A DNA stretch of 64,000 nt from Nostoc edaphicum CCNP1411 (lineage in GTDB: Bacteria; Cyanobacteriota; Cyanobacteriia; Cyanobacteriales; Nostocaceae): positions 5,913,001 through 5,977,000 of the forward strand of contig NZ_CP054698.1 in the NCBI RefSeq assembly GCF_014023275.1, in the 5' to 3' direction. The notes below the pieces were generated by a model. That model had not been told where the DNA came from, did no database searches, and saw only the letters and a program-made list of their open reading frames with translations. The translations under genes were made by a program, and so were the position numbers. The stretch's first letter is position 1. Each line of letters begins with the position of its first letter. Positions 16,319 through 24,585 of this stretch are shown here, piece after piece.

Positions 16319-16360
16319 TCATGACAAATGACAAATGACCAATGACAAATGACCAACCTT
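16319..16360. repeat. Heptanucleotide tandem repeat overlapping a start codon
   Basis: ATGACAA/ATGACCA heptamers in series. Because the unit contains ATG and is 7 bases long, it offers start codons in successive frames; the one at 16342 opens the acetyltransferase frame. Confidence 0.8.
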
Positions 16361-16944
16361 TCGTAGATTTACGCAAATACGACCAATCTTGGTTTGATCG
16401 AGGGCGTCCAAGTTGGTATGTATTATTATGGTGGTTTGTACAAGCGATCGCCTTTCCCCTCACTCCTCAACCGTTAAATATTCTGCGTTGTGCTTTGCTA
16501 CGATTATTTGGCGCTCGTATCGGCAAAGGCGTATTAATTCGACCCACCGCCCGCTTCACCTATCCTTGGAAAGTCACTATTGGCAACTACAGTTGGGTTG
16601 GAGATAACGTAGTTTTATACAGCCTCGATCAAATTCATATTGGTGAACACTGCGTAATTTCCCAAAAAAGTTACCTGTGTACTGGTAGTCATGATCTCCA
16701 AGACCCTGCTTTTGGGTTGAAAACAGCGAGTATCACTATTGACAATGGTGCATGGGTAGCGGCAGATTGTTTCGTTGGGCCAGGAGTGCAAATCGGGGCT
16801 AATGCTGTGATTGGCGCTCGTAGTAGTGTTTTTACTAATATGCCCTCTGGGCAAGTTTGTTGGGGAAGCCCCTGTCGTCCCAAGACGGTTCGGTTGAAGG
16901 AGGTAGAAGGTTTTACCTCGATTGGGGATTCAGATCACTCCTGA
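16342..16944 (+). CDS. WcaF-type acetyltransferase (hexapeptide repeat)
   Basis: A 200-residue left-handed beta-helix acyltransferase expected to O-acetylate a polysaccharide sugar using acetyl-CoA. The N-terminal region (SWYVLLWWFVQAIAFPLTPQPLNILR) is typical of putative colanic-acid-type acetyltransferases. From about residue 55 hexapeptide repeats are visible: IGKGVLIRP, IGNYSWVGDNV, IGEHCVISQ, ending in IGANAVIGARSSV. The catalytic His is probably in TGSHDLQDP. Its start codon lies inside an ATGACAA-type heptamer array, so the exact N-terminus is uncertain by a few residues. It probably works with the two upstream glycosyltransferases. A HpsU-type hormogonium polysaccharide role is possible but not shown. 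Confidence 0.85.
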   Translation: MTNDQPFVDLRKYDQSWFDRGRPSWYVLLWWFVQAIAFPLTPQPLNILRCALLRLFGARIGKGVLIRPTARFTYPWKVTIGNYSWVGDNVVLYSLDQIHIGEHCVISQKSYLCTGSHDLQDPAFGLKTASITIDNGAWVAADCFVGPGVQIGANAVIGARSSVFTNMPSGQVCWGSPCRPKTVRLKEVEGFTSIGDSDHS

Positions 16945-17094
16945 ATAAGCAGCCCCAAATTTTAATTTGGTGGTCTTAAACCGCCCTGTGATTTGCTCAG
17001 GTTTGTAGTAGAGGTTGTAGCCACTTACTACAAACCAATAGAATTAAATTTATTTACATTGCTTAACATAGTTTGAGCTATTTTTGTTTACTTA

Positions 17095-17130
17095 GTAGGG
17101 GCGTACAGCTAGCTGTACGCCCCTACTTTT
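17095..17130. terminator. 32-base perfect palindrome followed by T run
   Basis: GTAGGGGCGTACAGCT (17095-17110) is mirrored exactly by AGCTGTACGCCCCTAC (17111-17126), with TTTT at 17127-17130. It could terminate transcription from the acetyltransferase side. A related but split palindrome flanks the element at 32965-33160, so it is also a dispersed repeat. The remainder of 16945-17413 shows no convincing gene. Confidence 0.6.
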
Positions 17131-17413
17131 GCAACATATTTATTTGCTTTTGGGAAGAGAATAAAAGTGCGATCGCTATATGCTTAAAGTGCTTACTCTC
17201 ATAATAAGTTAAGTACTTGCCAAAATCGGTAATTATTACATTCAGAAGATTTTGATTGATCGGCGATATGTGAATTGGCAAGCTAAAATTGCAAGTAGCG
17301 TAGGCTAGTAAAAACCGCAGGCATCGCCGACATTGAATTCTCAATTTACAGTGCTCTAACCCAGAGGCTATGTACTTTTTACACATATAGGTGGTACTTA
17401 TGTTGCCTACCTA

Positions 17414-18548
17414 TAGGACTAATATTTGATTTCTGAAAAAGCTCCGTACATTTGAAGAGTCGCAAAATCAAAGGTAGTGTGCCGGATAAACCACTCAAAC
17501 ATCCATTTGAGATGTGAGAACGAAGGAATCAAGGCACAGAAACGCCGCACCCAGGTTTTAGCTTGTAACCAAATATCCTCAATTGGATTTTGTGACGGGC
17601 AATTAGGAGCAAAGCGGACGCAGTGAATTTTCCACTCCTCTTGAGACAAATCTTGGTTTACCTCGCCTAAAAAGTTTTGAACCAGATGTGAACGATGGTA
17701 AGAAGCACCATCCCAAAAAGAAGTAATCTTTGATTGGGGGGACTGATCTAATAAATAACGTAGATAATCAATTGTATTTTCTGAGTTACCTGCGTTATAC
17801 GCTTTTAGTAGTAAGCTTCCCTCCAGATAGTCAACTGCCCCGTAGTATGTCTGTTTGTCTCGTATATTAACAACTCTCACTGCTATTTCTTGGTCAGTTT
17901 TTCCCCAGACATACCCACTTAAATCTCCCCACATTAAATGACACTCATCAAGCAGCAATACTCTCAACTTTCCTTCTTCAATTTCCTGCCGATGCCTTGC
18001 CAATAGTGTTTCAATCTCTTTTTTTTTTGCAGCAACAGCGTCCTCGTCAGCTTTTGGATTTAAAGAAGTAGTTTTCTTCCAACTAATTCCTGCCGCATCA
18101 AATAAGTCATAATAGCTCCGCTTTGACTCATAAGTTACATCATATTCAAAAGCCAATTTATATTCGAGTTCACCAAGTTCCCAACATTCTTTTGTTTGCA
18201 ACCAACTTAAAACTTCTTCTCGTTGTTGAGCAGTTAAGTAACTTTTTTTTCCCTTGTGGTTCAGGCGCAGTCCCGAAATTCCATCTTCCTCATAAGCTTG
18301 CTTCCAGCTTGTTATCGAACCCAGTGACACATCTAAAATTGTTTGAATTTCCTCATACTTGTAGCCTTGATAAACCAATTTGACTGCCAACGCTTTCCTC
18401 ACCTCACGCGCATCTGGGCGATCATCTATAAATTCTTGTAGTTCTGCGATCGCGGCTTGTAGATGCTGGTTTATCATTGTTAGCTATTAGACAAATATTC
18501 TGTCCGTATTATCTCGTAGTTTTTTTCAGAAATCAAATATGATTCCTA
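17414..18548 (-). mobile_element. IS630-type insertion sequence, apparently intact
   Basis: The inverted ends are TAGGACTAATATTTGATTTC (from 17414) and, read inward from 18548, TAGGAATCATATTTGATTTC; the match continues through CTGAAAAA. A TA dinucleotide flanks each side (17412-17413 and 18549-18550), the expected IS630 target duplication. The single transposase gene fills the element and its stop codon is inside the left terminal repeat. Confidence 0.85.
17419..18477 (-). CDS. IS630-family transposase
   Basis: A 352-residue single-ORF transposase. The N-terminal third is a helix-turn-helix region (GYKYEEIQTILDVSLGSITSW, then a linker LRLNHKGKK and a second HTH). The catalytic DDE domain shows LLLDECH, SFWDGASYHRS and NCPSQNPIEDIW, giving the D-D-E set. 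It would cut and paste the surrounding element at TA sites. The frame is uninterrupted and the stop codon lies within the left inverted repeat, so the element may still be active. Confidence 0.93.
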   Translation of the reverse strand: MINQHLQAAIAELQEFIDDRPDAREVRKALAVKLVYQGYKYEEIQTILDVSLGSITSWKQAYEEDGISGLRLNHKGKKSYLTAQQREEVLSWLQTKECWELGELEYKLAFEYDVTYESKRSYYDLFDAAGISWKKTTSLNPKADEDAVAAKKKEIETLLARHRQEIEEGKLRVLLLDECHLMWGDLSGYVWGKTDQEIAVRVVNIRDKQTYYGAVDYLEGSLLLKAYNAGNSENTIDYLRYLLDQSPQSKITSFWDGASYHRSHLVQNFLGEVNQDLSQEEWKIHCVRFAPNCPSQNPIEDIWLQAKTWVRRFCALIPSFSHLKWMFEWFIRHTTFDFATLQMYGAFSEIKY

Positions 18549-18565
18549 TATAAGGTTTACTTGAT

Positions 18566-18660
18566 TTAGGACTCCTATTTGATTTCTGAACAAAACTCAG
18601 TACACCTTTATTCCATATTCCCCATATCTACGAGTGATTCAGGAATCAAATCAAATTGCT
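18566..18660. mobile_element. Short non-autonomous relative or remnant of the IS630 element
   Basis: TTAGGACTCCTATTTGATTTC (from 18566), continuing TGAAC, closely matches the left end of the neighbouring IS. An inverted match TTCAGGAATCAAATCAAATT follows at 18638-18657. The ~95-base unit lies 17 bases beyond the IS and has no coding capacity. Confidence 0.55.
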
Positions 18661-18911
18661 ATTCTCTGGAAATAGTTTACTTTTAATTAAATCTTTTTGC
18701 TTTCAAGTTCAAAATTCGTGCATATCTAAAAAATTTAGCAGAAGATGTAATATGCCAAATCAGCAGGGATATAGTCTAATTAGTAATTTTTTTGCCATTC
18801 CAACAAGTAGGTGATCAAGTACCGATTACCACCCATTTTTCTCATCTTGCAAAAGATTTTAAAGACAAACAAATTTGATAAAATTTAAAATAAATTTAAT
18901 AAGAGGCAAGT

Positions 18912-21308
18912 ATGAATTTTAATAAAAATGAAAAATCTGTCATTTTAATAATCGATGATACTCCTATTAACCTAGAAGTATTATTCGATTTTTTAGAGTA
19001 TTACGGCTTTAAAGTTTTAGTAGCCGAAGATGGGAAAAATGCACTTAGTACAGCAGAACATGCCTTGCCTGATCTAATTTTATTGGATGTATTAATGCCA
19101 GGAATCGATGGTTTTGAGACTTGCAGACTTTTGAAAAAGAATCCCGCCACTCAAGATATTCCTGTAATCTTCATAACTGCCATGAATGACAAGGTGGATA
19201 AAGTCAAAGGGTTGAATCTTGGGGCAGTAGATTACATCACTAAACCTTTAGAACATGAAGAAGTTTTAGCTAGAGTCAATACCCATTTACGTTTACGAAA
19301 CCTCACAAAAAAACTCACAGAGCAAAATAGGCGTTTAGAGATGGAAATCTTTGAGCGCCAGCAGGTAGAGGAAAAACTGCGATGTCATTCAGATGCATTA
19401 GACGAGTGGAACAATCGCTATCAAGCAATAATTCAAGCGAGTGGCCAGATTCTCTACGATTGGCATTTGCATACCAATGATATTAAATATGGTGGCAATG
19501 TAGAGCGAATATTAGGTTACTCTATGCCTGAGATGTTAGGAGGTTTGAACCGTTGGGTAGAGTTAATTCATCCTGATGATAGAAACTTCTTTAACAAAGA
19601 GATTAACCGCATTTTATCCACAAAAGAGCGATTCCACCTTGAATTTCGCATCTGTCGCAAAGATGGGACTTACATCACAGTTGAGAATAACGGGTATATC
19701 TTTTTAGACTCTACAGGCAAAGTTGCTCGGATGGCAGGCTTTATAATTGATATTACCGAACAGCAAGCTGCGCTGCGCGATCGCAAAAATGCAGAACAGA
19801 AAATCCGTGAACAAGCTGCTTTGCTCGACATCACCACAGACGCGATTATCGTTCAAGATTTAGTTAACCAAATTCAATTTTGGAATAAAGGGGCTGAACA
19901 TCTCTACGGTTGGATGTTAGAAGAAGCACTAGGCAAAAATGCCAATCAGCTTTTATATCGAAAGCAAAGTTTTTGCCAACTGAAAAATATCCAGAAAACT
20001 TTAGTTGAAAGTGGTTCATGGCAAGGTGAGTTACATCAAGTCACCAAAGAAGGCAAAGAAATGATCGTTACTAGCCGCTGGACACTGGTAAATGATGATG
20101 AGGGACGAGCCAAATCTATACTGATTGTCAACTCCGACATTACAGAAAAAAAGCAACTCGAAGCACAGTTTCTCCGGGCCCAGCGGATGGAAAGTCTTGG
20201 CACTCTGGCAAGCGGTATTGCCCACGATCTCAATAATGCGCTGACACCAATGATGATGACAGTACAACTTTTAGAAGGAAAACTTCCTGATGAAAAAAGT
20301 CAGCAATGGCTGACAATTATGGAAACAAACGTTAAACGTGCGGCAGATTTAGTTAAACAAGTGCTGTGGTTTTCACGCGGCTCTGTAGGTAACTTTAAAA
20401 CCTTACATGTGCGGTATTTAATTTCTGAAATTGAAAATATTGTTAAGCAAACATTTTCCAGAGCTATTGAAATCCGCATTGATGTTCCCCGGCAAAACCT
20501 ATGGAATATCTTTGGCGATGCTACTCAGTTACACCAAGTGCTGATGAACCTCTGTATTAATGCTCGTGATGCTATGCCGTATGGGGGTATTCTAAAGATT
20601 TCTGCAAAGAATTTCTGGGTTGATAGCAACTATGCCCGAATGAATATTGATGCTAAGGTAGGTTCTTACGTAATGATTAGCGTCTGTGATACAGGTACAG
20701 GAATTAACAGAGAAATAGTAGATAGAATTTTTGAGCCATTTTTCACAACCAAGGAACTGGGTAAAGGCACAGGGCTTGGTCTTTCAACAGTGCTTGGTAT
20801 TATCAAAAGCCACAATGGTTTTGTGAATGTAGTTACTGAAGTGGGCAAGGGTACAGAGTTTCAAGTTTGCTTACCCGTGACGCAGACAATCGATGCAGAT
20901 AAGAAATTAGCTGGAGTTCAGGAATTACCCGCAGGTCATGGAGAATTGATTCTCGTTGTTGATGATGAAGATTCAATTCGAGAGGTTACTCAAACCTGGT
21001 TAGAAAAAAATGCCTATAAAGTTTTGGTGGCTAGTGATGGCATTGATGCGATCGCACTTTATACAAAACATCAAGAAGAAATTAGTGTAGTGTTGGTTGA
21101 TATGATGATGCCATCTATGGATGGGCCAACAACTATTAATGTGTTGAAAAAAATTAATCCCGACATCAAAATTATTGGTGTTAGTGGATTAGCCTCTAAT
21201 CATGAAATGATTAAAATCCTCGGTAATAGCGTCAAAACACTTTTATCTAAGCCTTACACCTCAAGCGACTTGTTAATAAATTTACAGATGGTGATTAACA
21301 CAAAGTAG
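18912..21308 (+). CDS. Hybrid sensor histidine kinase (REC-PAS-PAS-HK-REC)
   Basis: A 798-residue soluble signalling protein. It has an N-terminal receiver (about 8-125) with phospho-acceptor Asp59 in LLDVLMPG, then a short coiled coil (about 130-160). Two PAS domains follow, about 165-285 (ending in a PAC-like AGFIIDITEQQ) and about 295-410. The HisKA helix has the H-box ASGIAHDLNN near residue 435. The HATPase has NLCINARDAM, DTGTGI and GKGTGLGLSTV. A C-terminal receiver runs about 675-798 with VDMMMPS. No DNA-binding domain is present, so the output partner is elsewhere. RBS-like AGAGG precedes the ATG. The stimulus is unknown. Confidence 0.93.
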   Translation: MNFNKNEKSVILIIDDTPINLEVLFDFLEYYGFKVLVAEDGKNALSTAEHALPDLILLDVLMPGIDGFETCRLLKKNPATQDIPVIFITAMNDKVDKVKGLNLGAVDYITKPLEHEEVLARVNTHLRLRNLTKKLTEQNRRLEMEIFERQQVEEKLRCHSDALDEWNNRYQAIIQASGQILYDWHLHTNDIKYGGNVERILGYSMPEMLGGLNRWVELIHPDDRNFFNKEINRILSTKERFHLEFRICRKDGTYITVENNGYIFLDSTGKVARMAGFIIDITEQQAALRDRKNAEQKIREQAALLDITTDAIIVQDLVNQIQFWNKGAEHLYGWMLEEALGKNANQLLYRKQSFCQLKNIQKTLVESGSWQGELHQVTKEGKEMIVTSRWTLVNDDEGRAKSILIVNSDITEKKQLEAQFLRAQRMESLGTLASGIAHDLNNALTPMMMTVQLLEGKLPDEKSQQWLTIMETNVKRAADLVKQVLWFSRGSVGNFKTLHVRYLISEIENIVKQTFSRAIEIRIDVPRQNLWNIFGDATQLHQVLMNLCINARDAMPYGGILKISAKNFWVDSNYARMNIDAKVGSYVMISVCDTGTGINREIVDRIFEPFFTTKELGKGTGLGLSTVLGIIKSHNGFVNVVTEVGKGTEFQVCLPVTQTIDADKKLAGVQELPAGHGELILVVDDEDSIREVTQTWLEKNAYKVLVASDGIDAIALYTKHQEEISVVLVDMMMPSMDGPTTINVLKKINPDIKIIGVSGLASNHEMIKILGNSVKTLLSKPYTSSDLLINLQMVINTK

Positions 21309-21365
21309 AGTTTGTCATTTGTCATTTGTCATTTGTCATTTGTCATTGGTCATTGGTCATTTGTT
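21309..21365. repeat. Heptanucleotide tandem repeat (TTTGTCA/TTGGTCA)
   Basis: GTCATTT and GTCATTG heptamers in tandem immediately after the hybrid kinase stop. The same unit recurs at 48385-48475 and 62384-62430. Confidence 0.85.
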
Positions 21366-21447
21366 CAAAGTGAATAATCAATGCCCAAGCAAAATAGTAA
21401 GTAGCAGTGGTAATATATTCTTATGGCTGCTCTAATCCTTACTATTG

Positions 21448-21924
21448 ATGAACAAACTATTGGATGAAACGCTGTCAATCAAAACTGCTGAACAGATAAA
21501 CAGCAGAGCTAGCACTCCGTTTGATAATGCTTACAAAGCAGCATTGTCCACTGAGGGAGCAAGATACATTCAGGGATTTTTGGCTTTTACTGGGAAGCCA
21601 TATAGACCGATTGAACACAGTTGGATTGAGGTAGGCGACGCCTCCGATGTCCGCATTATCGATCCGACATTACCGCACCTGAACAAAAACCCCGAAGAAC
21701 TCTGGTATTTTGCAGCACAAAGGCTGACTGTTAAAAAACTGAAAGCCATTATTGAAGAATCAAAAGAAGATTATCCAGAAGATGAACCATTGCCAATCTA
21801 TGGTGATCCACCTTATGAATATTACGGTGATATAATGTTGGGTGGTCAAGACTATTTAGCAGCATATCAAGCCGCAGAGGCGAAGTGCAAAGAAATCAAC
21901 GAACTTAACCCTGAAAGAAACTAA
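21448..21924 (+). CDS. Hypothetical protein
   Basis: A 158-residue protein of unknown function, started at the ATG at 21448; a TTG one codon earlier is possible. The sequence is acidic and soluble with no signal peptide. Visible segments are TEGARYIQGFLAFTGKPYRPIEHSWIEVG in the first half (begins near residue 35), ELWYFAAQRLTVKKLKAI in the middle, and a Pro/Tyr-rich stretch (PIYGDPPYEYYGDIMLGGQ) near the end. The HSWIEVGD...IDPT pattern is reminiscent of proteins that keep an N-terminal His-containing substrate pocket, but no family is assigned. Confidence 0.6.
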   Translation: MNKLLDETLSIKTAEQINSRASTPFDNAYKAALSTEGARYIQGFLAFTGKPYRPIEHSWIEVGDASDVRIIDPTLPHLNKNPEELWYFAAQRLTVKKLKAIIEESKEDYPEDEPLPIYGDPPYEYYGDIMLGGQDYLAAYQAAEAKCKEINELNPERN

Positions 21925-22004
21925 AAAAAGTAAATTAAATAATTTGTAATTACGAATTACGTTAGCGCAGCGTTAGCGAGTCATCGAGCGTCATTACGAA
22001 TTAT

Positions 22005-22403
22005 TTAATACGATTTGCCATCGCTGCCAAAGTATTCCCTATAGCCACAAATTTTGTCTCCACGGACATCAAAGGAAACTGCTACCCGGTTTTTATAAAG
22101 CTGTCCAAACAAAAGTCCCTCATCTCGAAACTCAAAGACAGCCGTCGTTTCATTACTAGTAACACGGTCTAAACCAGTCAGATTCAAACCAGGATTGAAG
22201 GATTCAAAAACGTACTCGAAGAATTCTCTAGCTCGCTCTTTTCCCACATTTGAACCGTGGAATTTTCCCATTGGAAACCAAAGGGTAAAATCTTCTGTGA
22301 GCATATCTAGCAATGCTTCCCACTCTCCTGTCGCCATCCCATACGTAAGATGCTCAAATGCCTGTCGAGCAACTTTTAAAGTATTTTCTGAATCTTGTGT
22401 CAT
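22005..22403 (-). CDS. SnoaL/NTF2-like protein
   Basis: The start at 22403 (MTQDSENTLK) is preferred over an upstream extension that overlaps the neighbouring gene. The 132-residue product has the compact alpha+beta cone of the NTF2/SnoaL superfamily: AFEHLTYGMATGEWEALLDMLTED, then FTLWFPMGKFHG, a helix REFFEYVFESF, and a C-terminal sheet (TTAVFEFRDEG...). Members are small ligand-binding proteins or isomerases. It follows the oxidoreductase gene on the same strand with only ~40 bases between them, suggesting joint expression. The substrate is unknown. Confidence 0.75.
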   Translation of the reverse strand: MTQDSENTLKVARQAFEHLTYGMATGEWEALLDMLTEDFTLWFPMGKFHGSNVGKERAREFFEYVFESFNPGLNLTGLDRVTSNETTAVFEFRDEGLLFGQLYKNRVAVSFDVRGDKICGYREYFGSDGKSY

Positions 22404-22441
22404 TCTCACCCCTGACTGGATATAAATTAATACCGTATTAC

Positions 22442-23449
22442 TTAAAACCTCACCACCACTTTGCCACAATTCTGACCACTGAGGAGATATTGTACAGCGT
22501 CGGGTATTGATTCTATGCCTTGAAACTGGGTTGGGTCAACGGCAACTTTGAGTTTTTCTGTGTAAAACAGGTTTAAAAGGCGATCGCGTGCCTCTGTCAT
22601 ATATTCTTTATAATGTGACATGAGAAAGCCTCTCACAGAAGCTGCTTTCCAAAATAACTGGTGATAAAGGCGTGGCTGTGTAATTTGTTCTGCACTATTT
22701 ACGTATTCGGAGATGAAACCAACTACTACTAATCGTCCCCGCACCGCCAAGTTTTCAACACAGGTATCAAAAACCTGTTTGCCTACACAGTCAAAAATTA
22801 AATTAATCCCATTAGGGTATTCTTGCTTGAGAACTTGATTGAGATTTTCTGTGCGATAGTTGATAATGCGATCGCACCCTAATTCTCTTAGTAACTTTGC
22901 TTTCGCCTCAGAGCTACAAGTACCAATGACATGATTACCAGCTAACTTTGCCAATTGCACCGCAATATGACCGGTTCCCCCTGCTGCTGCTGTCACTAAA
23001 ACCACTTCATTAGTTTTCATTTCCCCTACTTGTTCCAGTGCAACCAAAGCTGATACACCTGTAGGCATTAGTGTTAACAATTCTGGCGTTGCTTCCCGCA
23101 CCTTCACCGCTAAGTTTGCATCGATAACCTGATATTCTCGATAACCGCCACCACGCCAAGTCGTTACTACAGCATCACCTATTTGGAAATCTTTGACATT
23201 TTCACCCATCGCGATAACTGTCCCTACAGCTTCCACACCTAAATCAAAGGGAGGAATTAAGTTAATATAGGGAACATCACCATGACAAAGTAAGGTATCA
23301 AAGCCACCGTTAACGCCAGCAAATTTGTTTTGAATTACAAGTTCACTAGCCGCAGGTTGGGAAATAGGAACTTCGACAATTTCAACAGCAGATTTAAAAT
23401 CTTGATTAAGTTGCTTTGCTCTTAACTTTCTGTAAGTTTTTGAATTCAT
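22442..23449 (-). CDS. MDR-family NAD(P)H-dependent oxidoreductase
   Basis: A 335-residue medium-chain reductase of the quinone-oxidoreductase / prostaglandin-reductase-3-like group. The N-terminal GroES-like domain (about 20-135) contains AGVNGGFDTLLCHGDVP and GVEAVGTVIAMGENV and lacks zinc-ligand clusters. The Rossmann domain (about 140-270) has the nucleotide motif AAAGGTGHIAVQLAKLAG. It would reduce an enone or quinone with NADPH. The NTF2-like gene follows immediately and may share a transcript. A GAATTCAGGAGTCAG-family repeat lies upstream. Confidence 0.88.
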   Translation of the reverse strand: MNSKTYRKLRAKQLNQDFKSAVEIVEVPISQPAASELVIQNKFAGVNGGFDTLLCHGDVPYINLIPPFDLGVEAVGTVIAMGENVKDFQIGDAVVTTWRGGGYREYQVIDANLAVKVREATPELLTLMPTGVSALVALEQVGEMKTNEVVLVTAAAGGTGHIAVQLAKLAGNHVIGTCSSEAKAKLLRELGCDRIINYRTENLNQVLKQEYPNGINLIFDCVGKQVFDTCVENLAVRGRLVVVGFISEYVNSAEQITQPRLYHQLFWKAASVRGFLMSHYKEYMTEARDRLLNLFYTEKLKVAVDPTQFQGIESIPDAVQYLLSGQNCGKVVVRF

Positions 23450-23548
23450 TTACCAGTCTTATATAATAAATATAAATGTAGGATGCGTTATGCTTTCAGC
23501 TAACACACCATCAAAAATATAAGGTGCATTACTAATACTTATAAAGCG

Positions 23549-23672
23549 TAAGAATTCAGGAGTCAGAATTCAGAATAGTTAAATAATTAGGAGAGAATTT
23601 GATACATAAATGTACTAATCATGCTGCACTACTTTTAAATTCTGACTTCTGACTTCTGGGTGCTGAATTCTT
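23549..23672. repeat. Inverted repeat element, GAATTCAGGAGTCAG family, copy 3
   Basis: It starts AAGAATTCAGGAGTCAGAATTC and ends with the inverted form (TTCTGACTTCTGACTTCTGG, then GAATTCTTAC) next to the stop of the hydroxylase-like gene. Confidence 0.55.
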
Positions 23673-23673
23673 A

Positions 23674-24495
23674 CTATAAAGCTTTATCCCACTCTAACTG
23701 ATGAGCTAAACCATACTTAATAAAATCTTCTTTTTTAGCTTTATCGCTTTTACCAAAAACACCTAAACTGTAAGGATTATCTTGCATCCGTTGTCTGACT
23801 TGTTCTTTCTCAAATCGGATGACTTCCTCTCTAGGTTTATCCGGTTTAAAAAAGTCTACAACCAATACAGTTCGATCATAATTAGTGTAATTATGCGGAC
23901 AGTGTGGATAGCTGTGATCTAAAACCAGAAATTTTCCTTCATGCCAATAAAGCTGTTCATGGCATATTTTCATAGCCACATCTCCCTCTGGCACGATTAA
24001 TCCTAGATAGCCACGATTCATGTGAGGATTATAGTTCACATGCAGCTTGATATCCAAGCCTGGATGGAATGTACCATAATACACGTTTCTAATTATCTCA
24101 TCATCACTAAATTTAACTTTTTTTATTACCTGAGCTAAGTTTGGGAAATATTTCTCTCTTAATGCAAGTGCTTTTTGTGATGCATCATCTGACCCATAAT
24201 CAGGATATTGTATTTGATATGCTTTAATATATTGTTCAATAAACATACCTTGAAATAAAATACCAAAAGCACTATATTTTGCATCACCTTTGGTTTTAAT
24301 AGTTTGACTTTTCGGCCCCAAAATATCATAAGTTAATTTTAACTCGTCATCAGATGCATCCTTAATAAAGGATGTAAACTCATCTCTAATGACTTGCCAG
24401 TTATCTTCAAAATTTTTCAGAAAAGTAAATTCTTTTGGGTCTATATGATACTCATTAAAACTTTCCATTGTCTTTTCTCCTGAAGGTGATTTCAT
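23674..24495 (-). CDS. Aspartyl/asparaginyl beta-hydroxylase-like protein
   Basis: A 273-residue protein resembling Fe(II)/2-oxoglutarate aspartyl/asparaginyl hydroxylases in its second half. LGLIVPEGD is followed by WHEGKFLVLDHSYPHCPHNYT and RTVLVVDFFKP, which matches the order of the family core. The distal iron-ligand His is plausible in SYPHCPH. The proximal His of the family HLGL motif appears replaced by Tyr (NRGYLGL), with another His five residues earlier, so catalysis is uncertain. A start at MESFNEYHID (9 residues in) is possible. The gene is divergent from a hydantoinase-like gene with under 100 bases between them. Confidence 0.75.
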   Translation of the reverse strand: MKSPSGEKTMESFNEYHIDPKEFTFLKNFEDNWQVIRDEFTSFIKDASDDELKLTYDILGPKSQTIKTKGDAKYSAFGILFQGMFIEQYIKAYQIQYPDYGSDDASQKALALREKYFPNLAQVIKKVKFSDDEIIRNVYYGTFHPGLDIKLHVNYNPHMNRGYLGLIVPEGDVAMKICHEQLYWHEGKFLVLDHSYPHCPHNYTNYDRTVLVVDFFKPDKPREEVIRFEKEQVRQRMQDNPYSLGVFGKSDKAKKEDFIKYGLAHQLEWDKAL

Positions 24496-24585
24496 AAAAA
24501 ACCGTTATATAATGATGGGATTTGGTCTTCGTCCCGATTCGATGTTGGAATTCCTAACTAAACTCATTTTAGTGTGAGGTCTACT

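Noticed and set aside
17123..17386. 87-codon minus-strand ORF
   Set aside because: No ribosome site, no recognisable domain, overlaps palindromic repeat sequence at its end.
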